Source: Acidobacteriota bacterium (lineage in GTDB: Bacteria; Acidobacteriota; Terriglobia; Terriglobales; Acidobacteriaceae). Taken from it: DNA of 59,658 bases. The stretch is from assembly GCA_003225055.1 (NCBI GenBank), contig QIAU01000142.1, positions 1-59,658 of the forward strand. Reading direction: 5' to 3'. The position numbers and the translations under genes were made by a program. Positions 16,723 through 26,247 of the stretch are shown in pieces. The notes beneath the pieces were generated by a model. The model saw only the letters and a list, made by a program, of their open reading frames with translations, ran no database searches and was not told where the DNA came from. The first letter of the stretch is position 1; each line of letters begins with the position of its first letter.

Positions 16723-17934
16723 TTATCGCGAGAAACTGACGGAAACTACATCATCGCCGAGGAAGCTGAAGGTAATTCGCGTTTCCGCCTCGACCGCATG
16801 ACCATTGAGTTCGTAAGGACGATATCGCCAAAGCTTCACGGCTCGCGCGGCGGCCCCGGCGAGGGCGCGATTACCGCTTAGAATATTGACTTCTCTTACA
16901 GCACCATCTTCGCCGATCACTGCTTCGAGGCTGACTTTGCCAGTCAGGGTTCTATTCGCTGCCACCGGATACTTGAGGCCGCTCTCCGGCGCCTCTGCAA
17001 TGTGCAGGCGTTCCGGCGGAGCCGGGGGAGCAGCGGTTGGGGCAGCAGTTGGGGCAGCAGCAGTTGAGACAGGAGTAGTCGAATCAGCAGCAGGAACTGC
17101 CGGCAGCACATGAATAACCGAGGAAGAGGGCTGGCTTTCCAGCTGTTTGGCGGCAGCCAGCTGCAAAGGCGGCCTCGGAGCAGGCCTCACTGCGGGTGTC
17201 TTGGCGGCCAACCTAGGGGATGGCAGAACGGTTTCCGGCGGAGCGGGCAGCCGGGTCGGGACAGGAGCTTCGTGAACCGCCGCCATTGCCGGCGCAACCA
17301 TTGCAGCCGGCACATGCCGGACGCTGCGAAAATGGACCAAAAGACCCAGGGCTGCCATGGTGCATCCGGCAACCAGCACCCACCCCACCGTTCTTCGACC
17401 TACAGGTGTCGCGGTTTCTGGATCCGAGAGTGCCAGACGCGTTTCCTCGTCATTACTCGGCTCCCTAGGCTCTTCCTTGGCCGATGGCAGGTCCACCACG
17501 TTGGCGACGTATCGGGCCAAAGTCCCAAGAAACGGTTGATTCTGAGCCGGGCTGGCCGCGCGAAGCGAAATCTCTCCGGCAGCAACAGCTCGCGGCATGT
17601 CTAGCTCGGCCCTGGTTGCAGCCATCTCGACTACGTTGCTCGCGGCTGGCAGGGCCTGCGTTTTCGCAATTAGTACCGGGGCGGCATTTTCGATGACTCC
17701 GATAATGGGAAACCGGATGATCGGCCCCCTCACCGTGAAATCGACGCTGTGACACAACTTGTCGGCCAGTCGCCTTTGGCGGGAATTCAGCACTTCTTTA
17801 GGCAGTGCGTGAAAATTACGGAACGTCCAAACCAAATAGAGTCGTTCCCAAGGGGATGGTCTAGCGTAAAACGAGCCGGCCTTGCTTCTTAACTCTACGA
17901 TACCTGTGCGGATCATCTGCGACACTGCTGCCAT
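16723..17934 (-). CDS. TonB-family protein with long Ala/Pro linker
   Basis: 403 residues. The cytoplasmic N-terminal ~180 residues match no family I recognise (PWERLYLVWTFRNFHALPKE...). A single transmembrane helix lies at about 182-201 (VGWVLVAGCTMAALGLLVHF). The periplasmic linker is rich in Ala, Pro and Thr (about 205-310). The C-terminal TonB domain is clear: GKVSLEAVIGEDGAVREVNI, SGNRALAGAAARAVKLWRYRP and the closing beta-strand VEAETRITFSF. The long cytoplasmic N-domain is unlike classical TonB, whose N-terminus is itself the transmembrane anchor. It may be a dedicated transducer for one of the many outer-membrane receptors. ExbB/ExbD are not in the window. Confidence 0.8.
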   Translation of the reverse strand: MAAVSQMIRTGIVELRSKAGSFYARPSPWERLYLVWTFRNFHALPKEVLNSRQRRLADKLCHSVDFTVRGPIIRFPIIGVIENAAPVLIAKTQALPAASNVVEMAATRAELDMPRAVAAGEISLRAASPAQNQPFLGTLARYVANVVDLPSAKEEPREPSNDEETRLALSDPETATPVGRRTVGWVLVAGCTMAALGLLVHFRSVRHVPAAMVAPAMAAVHEAPVPTRLPAPPETVLPSPRLAAKTPAVRPAPRPPLQLAAAKQLESQPSSSVIHVLPAVPAADSTTPVSTAAAPTAAPTAAPPAPPERLHIAEAPESGLKYPVAANRTLTGKVSLEAVIGEDGAVREVNILSGNRALAGAAARAVKLWRYRPYELNGHAVEAETRITFSFLGDDVVSVSFSR

Positions 17935-18637
17935 AGTTGCTTCACCGAGGAGTGGTTTGAAGGGCCTGATACCTTCCGGGGGGAGGAAGGCATTATACCC
18001 CGAAACCGCCTCATTTTATCAGCCTCTCAACGCCGCCAGCTCAACTTGTTTGGACCGCCTGATTGGGGACAATCTGAATCCGTCACGACGCATGACAGAT
18101 CCCTGAATACCGGTAAAGACATGGCATCGGCCATATGGAGCTCCTAACCGGGACCCAGACCGTCGCTTTCAGGATTCTCGGCAACTACTTCAACCAGCAC
18201 ACCCTTCTGTCGCGAAGGCGGCCAGACTCGGGCCAGGAAAATGGGTCTCCAAACCGCGCCGGATATTCGCCCCCCGTAGTAGAGTCCGAGCTTCAGGATG
18301 GCACCAAAGCCAGCACTACAGCCAGAGAAACTGACATCCCTCTGCCGGGCCAGGATGGCTTTGGGAAGGCGAAAAAGCACCTGGGCCTGATATTGAATGC
18401 CTATCCTAAGGTGATGCCCAAGCCGCCAAGGAGCTGGGTTTTGCAGAAACGTGCCCCCCGCAGAAGGACAAAGCTCAACCCGCCGAAAAGGGTTCCCTCG
18501 TCCTCTGCACCGGCAGCCAGACCCATTTCGAGCCGGAGATCAGTCAAAAGGATTCGTCCTCCTGAAGTTAACCTGACTTTCGCGCTGGTTACGGTGCGGG
18601 ATTTCGTGGTCATGACCTGAGGCTTGCTGCCCTGCTT
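17935..18637. other. Intergenic region with a possible decayed coding tail
   Basis: About 700 nt without a convincing gene. From 18410 to 18565 one plus-strand frame reads plausible protein (GDAQAAKELGFAETCPPQKD ... GSLVLCTGSQTHFEPEISQK) after an in-frame stop, ending at TGA 18563-18565. It has no start and no recognised family. The rest shows no promoter or RNA structure I can support. Confidence 0.3.
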
Positions 18638-20863
18638 TCACACGCCGGCAGCGCCTTCTTCTCCGAGCATCGCGTAGATGGCGGGATTGGAGCACACCTC
18701 GTAATACGCGCGGTCGGTCCAGCCCTTAAAGGAGGAATTGCGAGGATCGATTTGCGGTATCTGACTTTCCCGCACCACGATTTTGCGGAAGATATCGCTG
18801 CCCACCGCAACCAGCCCGCTATGCAGGCGATAGCGCTCGCTGCCCCACAACGCGGGCGCATCCAGGTGGCGCGGCTCCAGGGAAATCTCTTTCTGCAGCT
18901 TAGCGAAAGCGGCCGGGCTGATGCGTATCCCGTTCAGGTTGTAACTCATCATGAAATCGTCGGCGTTCTCGCCGGCATCGGCGTCGCTGACCGTCTGGAA
19001 TGCATAGACGTTGAACAGGCTCTCCAGCCGTTCCACCGCCTTGCGCGCCCGTTTGTTGCACGACGACAGGCGATCGCTTTCATTCAGCGCATCGGAGATC
19101 ATGATGCGTTGCTCGCCAGCCATCAGATACAGCGGCGCAGAATCCTGATAAGAAATCCCAATGCCCAGCTCCAGCGGCGGCAACCCGGCGCGCTCGAGGA
19201 GATGGTTGTACCCGCGGACGATGTCGAGCATTTCCCGCGCCAGCACACAAGCGCGGCTGACCGCGAGTTCCGGCTCGCCTTCCTTCTCAAGCAGCGCAAG
19301 AATCATGGCGTCCCCTTCGAGGAAGACCTTCATCGCTTTATACTTGGGCAACAGCTTGTAGACAGGCTCGAAGAAGTTGAGGCTGAAGTAAGAAGCCGGA
19401 TTCAGACCTCGGTCCATTAGCGAGCGCGTCAGGCGAGTAGAATCGCGGATGTCCGCCTTGATGATCACGTGGTGAAGAACTTTTTCTTCCGTAGGCCGCT
19501 GTTCATCCGGCAGGAGAAATTCGTAGAGAGTACCATTGACCGAAGACAGCTCCCGCAATTTCTCGTTGCCGATAAGGTTGACGCTATCGAGCGCCGAGTT
19601 GAGGGCCTCCAGGCGGCGCAGGTCGCGATGATAGCGCAGGAAGTCGCGCAGAAAGCGTCCCGCAATTTTTGCCCGGTCCGGACCGTGGCAGCCGGAAACG
19701 CGTCCCACGGCGGCAAACAGGCTGTCGGCGGAAAGACGTCCGTGCTGCCGGATGAGCTTCTCGACACGATTGCACTCTTCGCGCGAGACCAAGCCGTTCT
19801 TCAACTGCTGCGCATTGATGCGCGGCGAGTACTCCGACAAAAGCGGCATCACTTCGTAAGAAGCGATGACGTGTTCCATTACCCTGGCCTCTTCCAACAA
19901 TTTCACCCAGAGCGCTAATCGTGCCTCCTGCGCAAGTCCGTGGCCGGTAGAGGGGTCAGGCGCTCCCCCGGCAACCAATTCCTGGGCGTTGTCCGGGGAA
20001 TTGAGCCAGCCGTCGACGGCGCCAGGATCTTTGGCGGCTGGACCGAGGTCGAGCGACTGCAGGAAGCTGCCGGCGACCTCACGCATTTGGGGGAAGCGGT
20101 CGGGGTCGCGATCCCAGTTACCCAGCATTACGTAATGATCGGCGTTGATGTAATCATCGCGCCCGTCGTCGGTGAAAACCAGGCGATTGATAAACAGCCG
20201 GTAGTCCGTACCGGGCGTGTCCCCAAACAGAGAGCGCCTCATGCGGGCCAGAGTTTCCTTTTCGATCTCCTGCAAACTTTGGAACAGGTCCTGTCCAGCC
20301 TTGCGCAAAACAGCTTTTTTGCCGACCTGGAAAGCTGCCACGCGCTCGCGAAGCTCAAGCCCAGTATGCTGGCGTATCCCTTCATAACTCCTCAGCGTGA
20401 TGCGACAACGTTCCAGCACTTGCGCGAATTGGCCGACCAACTCGGCCCGCAGGAACTTAATCACGGCCAGGCGTGCCAGCAGGTCTACAGAAATATTGTG
20501 TTCCGCCTTGGCGCGGCTCAGAGCAGCTACCTGCAACTTAGTCAAAAGGGTTTTTATTTCCGCGGGCTCTGACTTCATGCGTGCCTGCGCAGGCTTGAGG
20601 TTGCCGAAGGCCCTGCCCGCCGTCGCGAACGTAGGTGTATCGCTCGTAAGCACACGTTCGACGTCGCCATGACGCGCAATTAGACGCGCAATCTGGAGGC
20701 GCATCTGCTCAACAAACTTGGGGCTGAGGTACACATCGTGGCGCAGATTGTCGACGCCGGCAGACAAGCCCTCCAGCGTGAGCTGGGGCGTGTAACTTGA
20801 GAGCACAGGCCGGTCAAACTGATCGGGACCATGTCCGAGTTTGAAGATAGGAATCCGTGGCAT
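18638..20863 (-). CDS. Large protein with C-terminal class III nucleotidyl cyclase-like domain
   Basis: 741 residues from ATG 20863 (a TTG at 20905 would add 14). Residues 1-460 belong to no family I recognise; they are alpha-helical and charged, with no signal peptide or transmembrane helix. The segment from about 465 resembles a class III adenylate/guanylate cyclase. The first metal Asp is in IIKADIRDSTRLT (D471), the second in KVFLEGDAMILALLE (D518, after a Lys that could read the base), followed by LELGIGISYQDSAPLYL. The transition-state pair Asn-x3-Arg is in DALNESDRLS (N594, R598). All core residues seem present, so cyclase activity is plausible but unproven. It is followed on the same strand by nothing closer than the TonB gene. 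Confidence 0.65.
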   Translation of the reverse strand: MPRIPIFKLGHGPDQFDRPVLSSYTPQLTLEGLSAGVDNLRHDVYLSPKFVEQMRLQIARLIARHGDVERVLTSDTPTFATAGRAFGNLKPAQARMKSEPAEIKTLLTKLQVAALSRAKAEHNISVDLLARLAVIKFLRAELVGQFAQVLERCRITLRSYEGIRQHTGLELRERVAAFQVGKKAVLRKAGQDLFQSLQEIEKETLARMRRSLFGDTPGTDYRLFINRLVFTDDGRDDYINADHYVMLGNWDRDPDRFPQMREVAGSFLQSLDLGPAAKDPGAVDGWLNSPDNAQELVAGGAPDPSTGHGLAQEARLALWVKLLEEARVMEHVIASYEVMPLLSEYSPRINAQQLKNGLVSREECNRVEKLIRQHGRLSADSLFAAVGRVSGCHGPDRAKIAGRFLRDFLRYHRDLRRLEALNSALDSVNLIGNEKLRELSSVNGTLYEFLLPDEQRPTEEKVLHHVIIKADIRDSTRLTRSLMDRGLNPASYFSLNFFEPVYKLLPKYKAMKVFLEGDAMILALLEKEGEPELAVSRACVLAREMLDIVRGYNHLLERAGLPPLELGIGISYQDSAPLYLMAGEQRIMISDALNESDRLSSCNKRARKAVERLESLFNVYAFQTVSDADAGENADDFMMSYNLNGIRISPAAFAKLQKEISLEPRHLDAPALWGSERYRLHSGLVAVGSDIFRKIVVRESQIPQIDPRNSSFKGWTDRAYYEVCSNPAIYAMLGEEGAAGV

Positions 20864-21064
20864 GCGGGCTCGTTGCGGCGTACCTTGCAAGCGCTCGATT
20901 TCCAAAGAAAAAACATGGCGGCAGGGTGGCGCCAGGCATGCACTCTCTTCGGAAGCTGCTGATTTAGCAGCCGATAGGTCGAGCGTAGCACCCGGGGTGG
21001 GAGGACAAAAGGTTACTCAAGTTACCGGCGGAGAAGTAAGCAAAGACCGAAATGCGGGTTTCTG

Positions 21065-22750
21065 CTAGGGCCCGCTCTGGCTCTTGAGCCGTGCCGGTTC
21101 GAACTCGTCGCCGCGTTCCCAGCCAACTTCCTGCGGCCAGCTGGCAGCCTTCCATCCGAGGGCGAAGCCGAAGCGAGCGATTACCGCATCGCCCATGAAA
21201 TCCATGCCGGGGTGATATTCATCACTGGGCTGGTGATAACGCTTGGCCGTAAAGTCCTCGGCTTGCTGAATCCCCCAGGCCGCGTCATGCCCTTTGTACT
21301 TCATGCCTTCATTGATCGAGAACGATGGGATGCCTACTCGGGCCAGGCTGAAATGATCGGAACGATAGTAATGCCCTGCCTCCGGGCGCGCGTCAGGACG
21401 GATAGCCAGCCTGAAGTCCTTGGCAGTGGATTCAACTACCGGATAAAACGTGGTCCTTTCCGAGCCGGAGACTTCTGTTTCTTCGGGAGCGCCTAGGGGC
21501 GGAACATCGTCGAAGTTTAGATCCAGGGTGATCTTCCCTGCCGGAATCGGTGGGTGTTGGCCCAGATACTCGGAGCCCAGCAAGCCTCTTTCTTCTCCGG
21601 TGACGGAAGCGAAAATGATCGAGCGGGGAGGCTTCTGGACGGCGCTGGCGTAGGCTCGGGCGATCTCCAGCAGGATGCCGCATCCCGTGGCATTGTCATC
21701 GGCGCCGTTATAGATGTTGTCGCCGGGGCGCCCCGAAACGATGCCCAGGTGGTCGTAATGGGCGGTATAAATCACCGCCTGCTCCTTCAGCCTGGGATGC
21801 GACCCGGGAATGATTCCGACCACATTGTTGGAATCGAACGGCCGAACCTGGCTCACGATACGCGCTTCCAACCTCACCGGAAGAGGAACGGGGCGGAAGT
21901 CGCGCGCCTGGGCGTCGGCCATCATCTTGTCCATATCCATGCCCACGCTGCTGGCCAGCTTGCGGGCGACGTCCAATTGAATCCAGGAAGCGGCGGTGAG
22001 CTTGGGGCTGCCCTCCGATCTCAAATAAGCCTGCTCGCCCGACCAGGAATTGCGCACCACCTCCCAGCCGTAGCTTGCCATGTCGGTTTTGTGGACCAAG
22101 ATGACCCCCGAGGCTCCTTGGCGGGCTGCCTCTTCATATTTGTAGGTCCATCGCCCGTAGTAGGTCAGCGCCTTGCCTTTGAAAAAATTCGGATTATCCG
22201 AGGGTGGCTCGTTCACCAGCATGAGCAGAACCTTGCCCTTGACATCGGCGCCCTTGTAGTCGTCCCAATGGTACTCCGGGGCCACAATGCCGTAGCCGAC
22301 GTAGACAATTTCGGCAATCAGATCGGACTGCGTCTGCTCCGTCTGGTTGGAGACAACGTAGTCATCGAGGAGCCGCAGATTGAGGGCTTGCCCATTCTCC
22401 GGAACCAGAGAAAAAGTACTATCCGGTTGAGTCGCAACACCCACCATCGGAACCCTTTGCATGTAAGTCCCGCCGTCCCCAGCCGGGTTCAGACCGTACA
22501 GCGCGAACTGCGTGGCCATGTATTCCGCGGCCAGATCACCGCCCCGCTGCCCGGTCCCGCGTCCCTCCAGCAGATCGCTAGCTAAAAATCGTACATGCGC
22601 GCGGATGTGCTCGGGATTGATGCTTTCCAAAGCAGCAAAAGCCGCCCCGGGCAGGCGCGGCGAAGCCACCTGAAGGTTCCTGCGGGCCGGGGCCGCATAC
22701 AGAAAACCACACACTAAAGACAACACCAACAGAACGTTAGCCGTGCGCAT
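21065..22750 (-). CDS. Secreted M28-family metallopeptidase with PA domain
   Basis: 561 residues from ATG 22750, chosen because GGAGTG precedes it and a signal peptide follows (MRTANVLLVLSLVCGFLYAAPA). The pre-protease part includes a PA-like insertion (about 150-330). The di-zinc M28 catalytic motifs are visible: IYTAHYDHLGI, NGADDNATGCGILLEIARA, ASVTGEERGLLGSEYLG (catalytic Glu plus ligand), LNFDDVPP and the last His ligand in YRSDHFSLARVGIPSFSI. It should be an aminopeptidase acting in the periplasm or outside. Family members in soil bacteria release amino acids from peptides; substrate preference cannot be read. Confidence 0.93.
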   Translation of the reverse strand: MRTANVLLVLSLVCGFLYAAPARRNLQVASPRLPGAAFAALESINPEHIRAHVRFLASDLLEGRGTGQRGGDLAAEYMATQFALYGLNPAGDGGTYMQRVPMVGVATQPDSTFSLVPENGQALNLRLLDDYVVSNQTEQTQSDLIAEIVYVGYGIVAPEYHWDDYKGADVKGKVLLMLVNEPPSDNPNFFKGKALTYYGRWTYKYEEAARQGASGVILVHKTDMASYGWEVVRNSWSGEQAYLRSEGSPKLTAASWIQLDVARKLASSVGMDMDKMMADAQARDFRPVPLPVRLEARIVSQVRPFDSNNVVGIIPGSHPRLKEQAVIYTAHYDHLGIVSGRPGDNIYNGADDNATGCGILLEIARAYASAVQKPPRSIIFASVTGEERGLLGSEYLGQHPPIPAGKITLDLNFDDVPPLGAPEETEVSGSERTTFYPVVESTAKDFRLAIRPDARPEAGHYYRSDHFSLARVGIPSFSINEGMKYKGHDAAWGIQQAEDFTAKRYHQPSDEYHPGMDFMGDAVIARFGFALGWKAASWPQEVGWERGDEFEPARLKSQSGP

Positions 22751-22899
22751 GATCACTCCTGAAGGGATTTGGGCACTATTGTACGCAAAGCCGACGGATG
22801 GGGGGAGAAGGCGAGCCCGGGCGGGGACGCGCCGGGCCCCCGGCTGACGACACGATTCGATGTTTTCGTCCCGCGACCGCGGGATCAGTTCTTCGATCC

Positions 22900-23433
22900 T
22901 CAACCCGCGCGAAAGTCGCGCACGTCCTCGCCGGGCTTGAACAGAGGCACGACGCCGGCGCCAATCTCCTCAGCCGCCTTGCGGTGAATCCCCTCCACAT
23001 CCTTGCGCGACCAGCCCACACTGGAGATTTCAATTTCGCCGTCCTCGGCAATCCAGAAAATGGTGGGTACGTTGGTGAGGCCGAAAGCGTTGGAAACCGG
23101 GTAGGAAACGGTGTCGTCGAGCAGCACCGGAAACGTTATTCCGTACTCCTGAATAAATGCCAGAGTATCGCGCTGCTGGTCCTGCGAGACGCCAACGATG
23201 GCCACCTTCTTGTTGCCATATGCCTTGTAAATGCGCTCCAAGTAAGGCAAGGCGTACTGGCAAACCGGACAGGAAATCTTGAAGAATGCAAGCACAACTG
23301 GACCCCGCGCCAATCCGTCCTTCAAAGTAAACTGCTTGCCTTCGGTGTTCCGCAACGTGAAATCGGGAGCCGCAGTTCCGGCAGCTAAAGCAGCCATCTG
23401 TTTCCCTCCGAAGATTTTACGAAGCCAATTCAT
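22900..23433 (-). CDS. TlpA/peroxiredoxin-like thiol-disulfide protein
   Basis: 177 residues from ATG 23433. Thioredoxin fold of the AhpC/TSA-Redoxin type: GTAAPDFTLRNTEGKQFTLK, then FFKISCPVCQYALPYLERIY with a CPVC redox pair (C55, C58), KVAIVGVSQDQQRDTLAFIQE and the cis-Pro strand NVPTIFWIAEDGEI. No clear signal peptide is present, so it probably works in the cytoplasm. It lies 17 nt downstream of mutY on the same strand and is probably cotranscribed. The reductant and substrate are unknown; the thioredoxin reductase at 46.2 kb is one possible partner system. Confidence 0.88.
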   Translation of the reverse strand: MNWLRKIFGGKQMAALAAGTAAPDFTLRNTEGKQFTLKDGLARGPVVLAFFKISCPVCQYALPYLERIYKAYGNKKVAIVGVSQDQQRDTLAFIQEYGITFPVLLDDTVSYPVSNAFGLTNVPTIFWIAEDGEIEISSVGWSRKDVEGIHRKAAEEIGAGVVPLFKPGEDVRDFRAG

Positions 23434-23450
23434 GGGCTTCAAAAGCCTTT

Positions 23451-24431
23451 CTATTGGATGACCTGAATCGCCTGAAGGATTTTCCGGGCCAACCCGGTGA
23501 GCGGGAGGGCCGCCAATCGGGAACGGCGTACCCACCGCCCCTGAACCGAATCTGACACCGGCCCCCGGGCTACCCGTACCGTGTAATCGGTAATTGTGAT
23601 CGAGTGTTTGAGGGTCAGCGCAGTTTGGTGATTGCCATTGGGCTCTCGTATCTCGGGAAGTTCCCACATTCCCGGCATCAGCGATGAGCTTTTCGGACGA
23701 TACACCAACCATACGGCATCATCGCGCAGATTGAGTCCATAGCAAATTTCGCGTTTGTGCCGAACTTCAACTTTTGCGCGAGACAACTCGCCACGGGTCG
23801 TGCAGTGCTTCGAGACTGGGCAGAGCAGGCACTGCGGCTGGCGGGGCAGGCAGATCGTAGCCCCCAGTTCCATCATGGCCTGATTGAAATCTCCCGGGCG
23901 CTTCCGGCTCAACAAGCTATGCGCCGACTCCCACCGTTCTTGGTTCGAGAGATTCTTCCCGGTTACGCGCTGGAGCACGCGTTCGACATTCCCGTCCACA
24001 ACAGCGATCGGCTCGCCGAACGCGATGCTGGCGACCGCTGCGGCGGTGTATCGTCCAATTCCCGGCAAACTTCGCAATTGGTCGGCGGTGGAGGGAAACG
24101 CGCCGTCCTTCACAATCTTTTTTGCAGCTTGATGCAGTGCTCGCGCCCGCCGGTAATATCCCAATCCGCTCCACGCCGCCAACACCGACGAGAGCCGTGC
24201 CGCTGCCAGCGCCTGCACGGTAGGAAAGCGCCTTAAGAATTTCGCATAGTACTCCACCACGGCGGCCACGCGCGTCTGTTGCAACATGATTTCGGCCAGC
24301 CACACGCGGTAGGGGTCGTAATTCGTGCGCCACGGCAAATCACGCTTATGGGTGTCGTACCAGCGTAGAACCCGCTGACGAAACCAGCGGACATCGAACG
24401 TCGCCGTGTGGACTAGCCGGGAAGACATCAT
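23451..24431 (-). CDS. mutY: A/G-specific adenine DNA glycosylase MutY
   Basis: 326 residues. MutY removes adenine mispaired with 8-oxoguanine. The glycosylase core has the catalytic Glu47 (WLAEIMLQQT), the helix-hairpin-helix LPGIGRYTA with Asp146 (VVDGNVERV), and the [4Fe-4S] ligands C194-x6-C201-x2-C204-x5-C210 (CLPRQPQCLLCPVSKHC). A NUDIX-like C-terminal domain for 8-oxoG recognition follows (YRPKSSSLMPGMWELPE). The iron-sulfur cluster makes this protein depend on cluster assembly, relevant to the damaged ISC locus at 27.4 kb. It precedes the thioredoxin-like gene by 17 nt. Confidence 0.96.
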   Translation of the reverse strand: MMSSRLVHTATFDVRWFRQRVLRWYDTHKRDLPWRTNYDPYRVWLAEIMLQQTRVAAVVEYYAKFLRRFPTVQALAAARLSSVLAAWSGLGYYRRARALHQAAKKIVKDGAFPSTADQLRSLPGIGRYTAAAVASIAFGEPIAVVDGNVERVLQRVTGKNLSNQERWESAHSLLSRKRPGDFNQAMMELGATICLPRQPQCLLCPVSKHCTTRGELSRAKVEVRHKREICYGLNLRDDAVWLVYRPKSSSLMPGMWELPEIREPNGNHQTALTLKHSITITDYTVRVARGPVSDSVQGRWVRRSRLAALPLTGLARKILQAIQVIQ

Positions 24432-24608
24432 TGGACGGGCATTCTACGTGAGTCATGGAAGGTCATTCAATCACGGTCAACTTATCCGGCAGCGATTCAG
24501 ACATGGACTGGGAAATAACCTTCAATCAGTCCATATTCACAGGCTTCACCCCACGCGGGCACTAATTCGGTCGCCGCAATTTCGGCGGCTAGTGTTTGGG
24601 CCTAATAA

Positions 24609-25079
24609 CTACTTGGGTTGAGTCGAGCTGGTCGCAGGAGCCGCGGAATGAGCAATTGCGTACCAGTCGCGCGCCAAATGTTGCCAGACAGTCATGGCCC
24701 GCATGGGTGTGTTAGGCAGAGGCTGCCCCGCCAGTTTCCCGCGAAGGATAAGGGTGTAAGCAACCACATAGGTGTTGCCATTCGGTTGTACGTTGAAGTC
24801 GCCCAGCGAGTACTCGCGGACGTCGAGTTGCTTCCAATGTTCGAGCGCGGCCGCGCGCTCGAAACTTCTCTCCGGGGTAACTAGAACATACGTAGCGGCC
24901 AGGTGCGGCTCCAGTTCCGTCCACTTCTTGTTCTTCACTTGCTCCCAAAAAACTCGTTCCAGGGATTCGCCGCCCGTGACTTCGGTCCAGGCGTGAGGCT
25001 TGTGTTCGCCCCAGATGGTGCAGCCCGCCAACCACAGCATCAATGACAACACCAGAGTTGTCAAGCGTTTGCGCACCAT
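24609..25079 (-). CDS. Putative lipoprotein, SnoaL/DUF4440-like
   Basis: 156 residues. The lipobox LWLAGC (Cys19-20) after a short hydrophobic signal predicts a lipid-anchored protein. The mature part has an NTF2-like pattern often labelled DUF4440 (ERVFWEQVKNKKWTELEPHL ... YVLVTPERSFERAAALEHWKQ ... VVAYTLILRGK ... MTVWQHLARDWYAIAHS). These usually bind a small molecule or support an enzyme; no catalytic residues are evident. It stands alone, divergent from the 73-residue gene and rlpA to its right. Confidence 0.75.
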   Translation of the reverse strand: MVRKRLTTLVLSLMLWLAGCTIWGEHKPHAWTEVTGGESLERVFWEQVKNKKWTELEPHLAATYVLVTPERSFERAAALEHWKQLDVREYSLGDFNVQPNGNTYVVAYTLILRGKLAGQPLPNTPMRAMTVWQHLARDWYAIAHSAAPATSSTQPK

Positions 25080-25246
25080 GGCGCGATTCTACAGCAAACC
25101 TTCCGGCAGATACTTGCGTCCTACTACCGCGCCCCGTGGCAGTCTGGATGCGACGGGCTTGACCCTCGTCCTGGAGCAGGAAATAATGAGCGAGCCTGGT
25201 ATCCGCGACGCAGAAGTGCACGTGTTTAGGTTCCCACATCGAATCC

Positions 25247-25468
25247 ATGAGGGACTTCAACCGCAAGGTCGAAGAAGCCGGTGCGCGAGTGAACAAATCA
25301 GTAGCCGACTTCGCCGCGCGCCTGGAAAAGGACAGCGCGGAGGTTATCGCCTACCTGAACAACGAAGTGGTGCCGGCGGTTCGCTCTCGCTCGACCAAGG
25401 CCATCCGCGCGGCTGCCGAGAAGCTGTCCAAACTCGCCGATTATCTCGATCAACACAAGCCGACGTGA
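25247..25468 (+). CDS. Small helical protein (73 aa) coupled to rlpA
   Basis: Highly charged alpha-helical protein (MRDFNRKVEEAGARVNKSVA ... LNNEVVPAVRSRSTKAIRAA). It lacks a signal peptide. Its TGA stop overlaps the GTG start of rlpA by 4 nt, so the two are translationally coupled, which is the strongest evidence that it is real. Heptad-like spacing of Val/Leu/Ala suggests a coiled coil. No named family recognised. Confidence 0.7.
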   Translation: MRDFNRKVEEAGARVNKSVADFAARLEKDSAEVIAYLNNEVVPAVRSRSTKAIRAAAEKLSKLADYLDQHKPT

Positions 25469-26226
25469 TCGCCCGCTTTTTCCCGGTCTTCATTCTGGGG
25501 GCCGCTTTGGTTCTAACCGGCTGCGGCGGCCGCAAGCAAGCAAGGGTGGTCGTACCTCCGCCGCCTCCCATCGTGCAACCGGAACCTGAGCCTGTTCCCC
25601 TGCCCCCAGTGACCCAGCCGAAAATCAAAGCTCCGGAGGAAGATCGGGAGGTCATCAGCCTCCCACCGGATGCCAAACCGATCTACACAGAAACCGGAAT
25701 CGCGAGCTGGTATGGAGCCCCGTACCATAACCGGCGCGGCTCGAATGGCGAAGTCTACAATATGAACGCCTTCACGGCGGCGCATCGCACCTTGCCGTTG
25801 GGGTCGATTGTGCGGGTGACGAACGTAAAGACCGGCAACTGCACGTTGGTGCGCGTCACCGATCGCGGGCCGTTCATTGAAGGCCGAATTCTGGATCTTT
25901 CTCTGGCCGCCGCCAAGAAACTGGATGTCTGGCAACCGGGCCTCGCGACGGTAAAAATCGAGTTGATGCAAACTCCCGCTCCGCTCGATTCCGGCGGACG
26001 CTGGGCGGTGCAGATTGGGGCTTTTGACGACAAGCAGGCGGCTGGCGACTTGGCCGGGCACCTCTCCCGCCGTTATCACACCGCCAAAGTGGTCCAGTTC
26101 CTCAGCCCCACAGGCGCCTGGTGGGTGCAAGTACGAGTCAAAGATGACGACCGCCACCGCGCCGAAGAGCTTGCCCACGCAACCCAGACCAGCGAAGGAG
26201 CGGTTTTCGTGGTTAGGCTTGATTGA
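25465..26226 (+). CDS. rlpA: RlpA-like septal ring lytic transglycosylase with SPOR domain
   Basis: 253 residues from GTG 25465, selected for the 4-nt GTGA overlap and the lipobox LVLTGC that follows the start closely. A Pro-rich linker precedes the double-psi beta-barrel: ETGIASWYGAPYHNRRGSNGE, MNAFTAAHRTLPLGSIVRV and VRVTDRGPFIEGRILDLSLAAA, with the catalytic Asp in TDRGPF. The C-terminal SPOR domain (RWAVQIGAFDDKQAAGDLAG ... WWVQVRVKD) binds denuded septal glycan. It is anchored in the outer membrane and helps separate daughter cells. Confidence 0.93.
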   Translation: MIARFFPVFILGAALVLTGCGGRKQARVVVPPPPPIVQPEPEPVPLPPVTQPKIKAPEEDREVISLPPDAKPIYTETGIASWYGAPYHNRRGSNGEVYNMNAFTAAHRTLPLGSIVRVTNVKTGNCTLVRVTDRGPFIEGRILDLSLAAAKKLDVWQPGLATVKIELMQTPAPLDSGGRWAVQIGAFDDKQAAGDLAGHLSRRYHTAKVVQFLSPTGAWWVQVRVKDDDRHRAEELAHATQTSEGAVFVVRLD

Positions 26227-26247
26227 AGCGTTCTATCTTTCTTGCTC

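Noticed and set aside
22751-22903. 51-residue extension of the M28 peptidase
   Set aside because: It would hide the signal peptide; ATG 22750 has a good ribosome site.
23434-23712. 93-residue extension of the thioredoxin-like protein
   Set aside because: It lies inside mutY in another frame; ATG 23433 begins right before the redoxin domain.
25000-25464. Long N-terminal extension of the rlpA frame
   Set aside because: It crosses the 73-residue gene in another frame and has no signal peptide; the GTG at 25465 directly precedes a lipobox.
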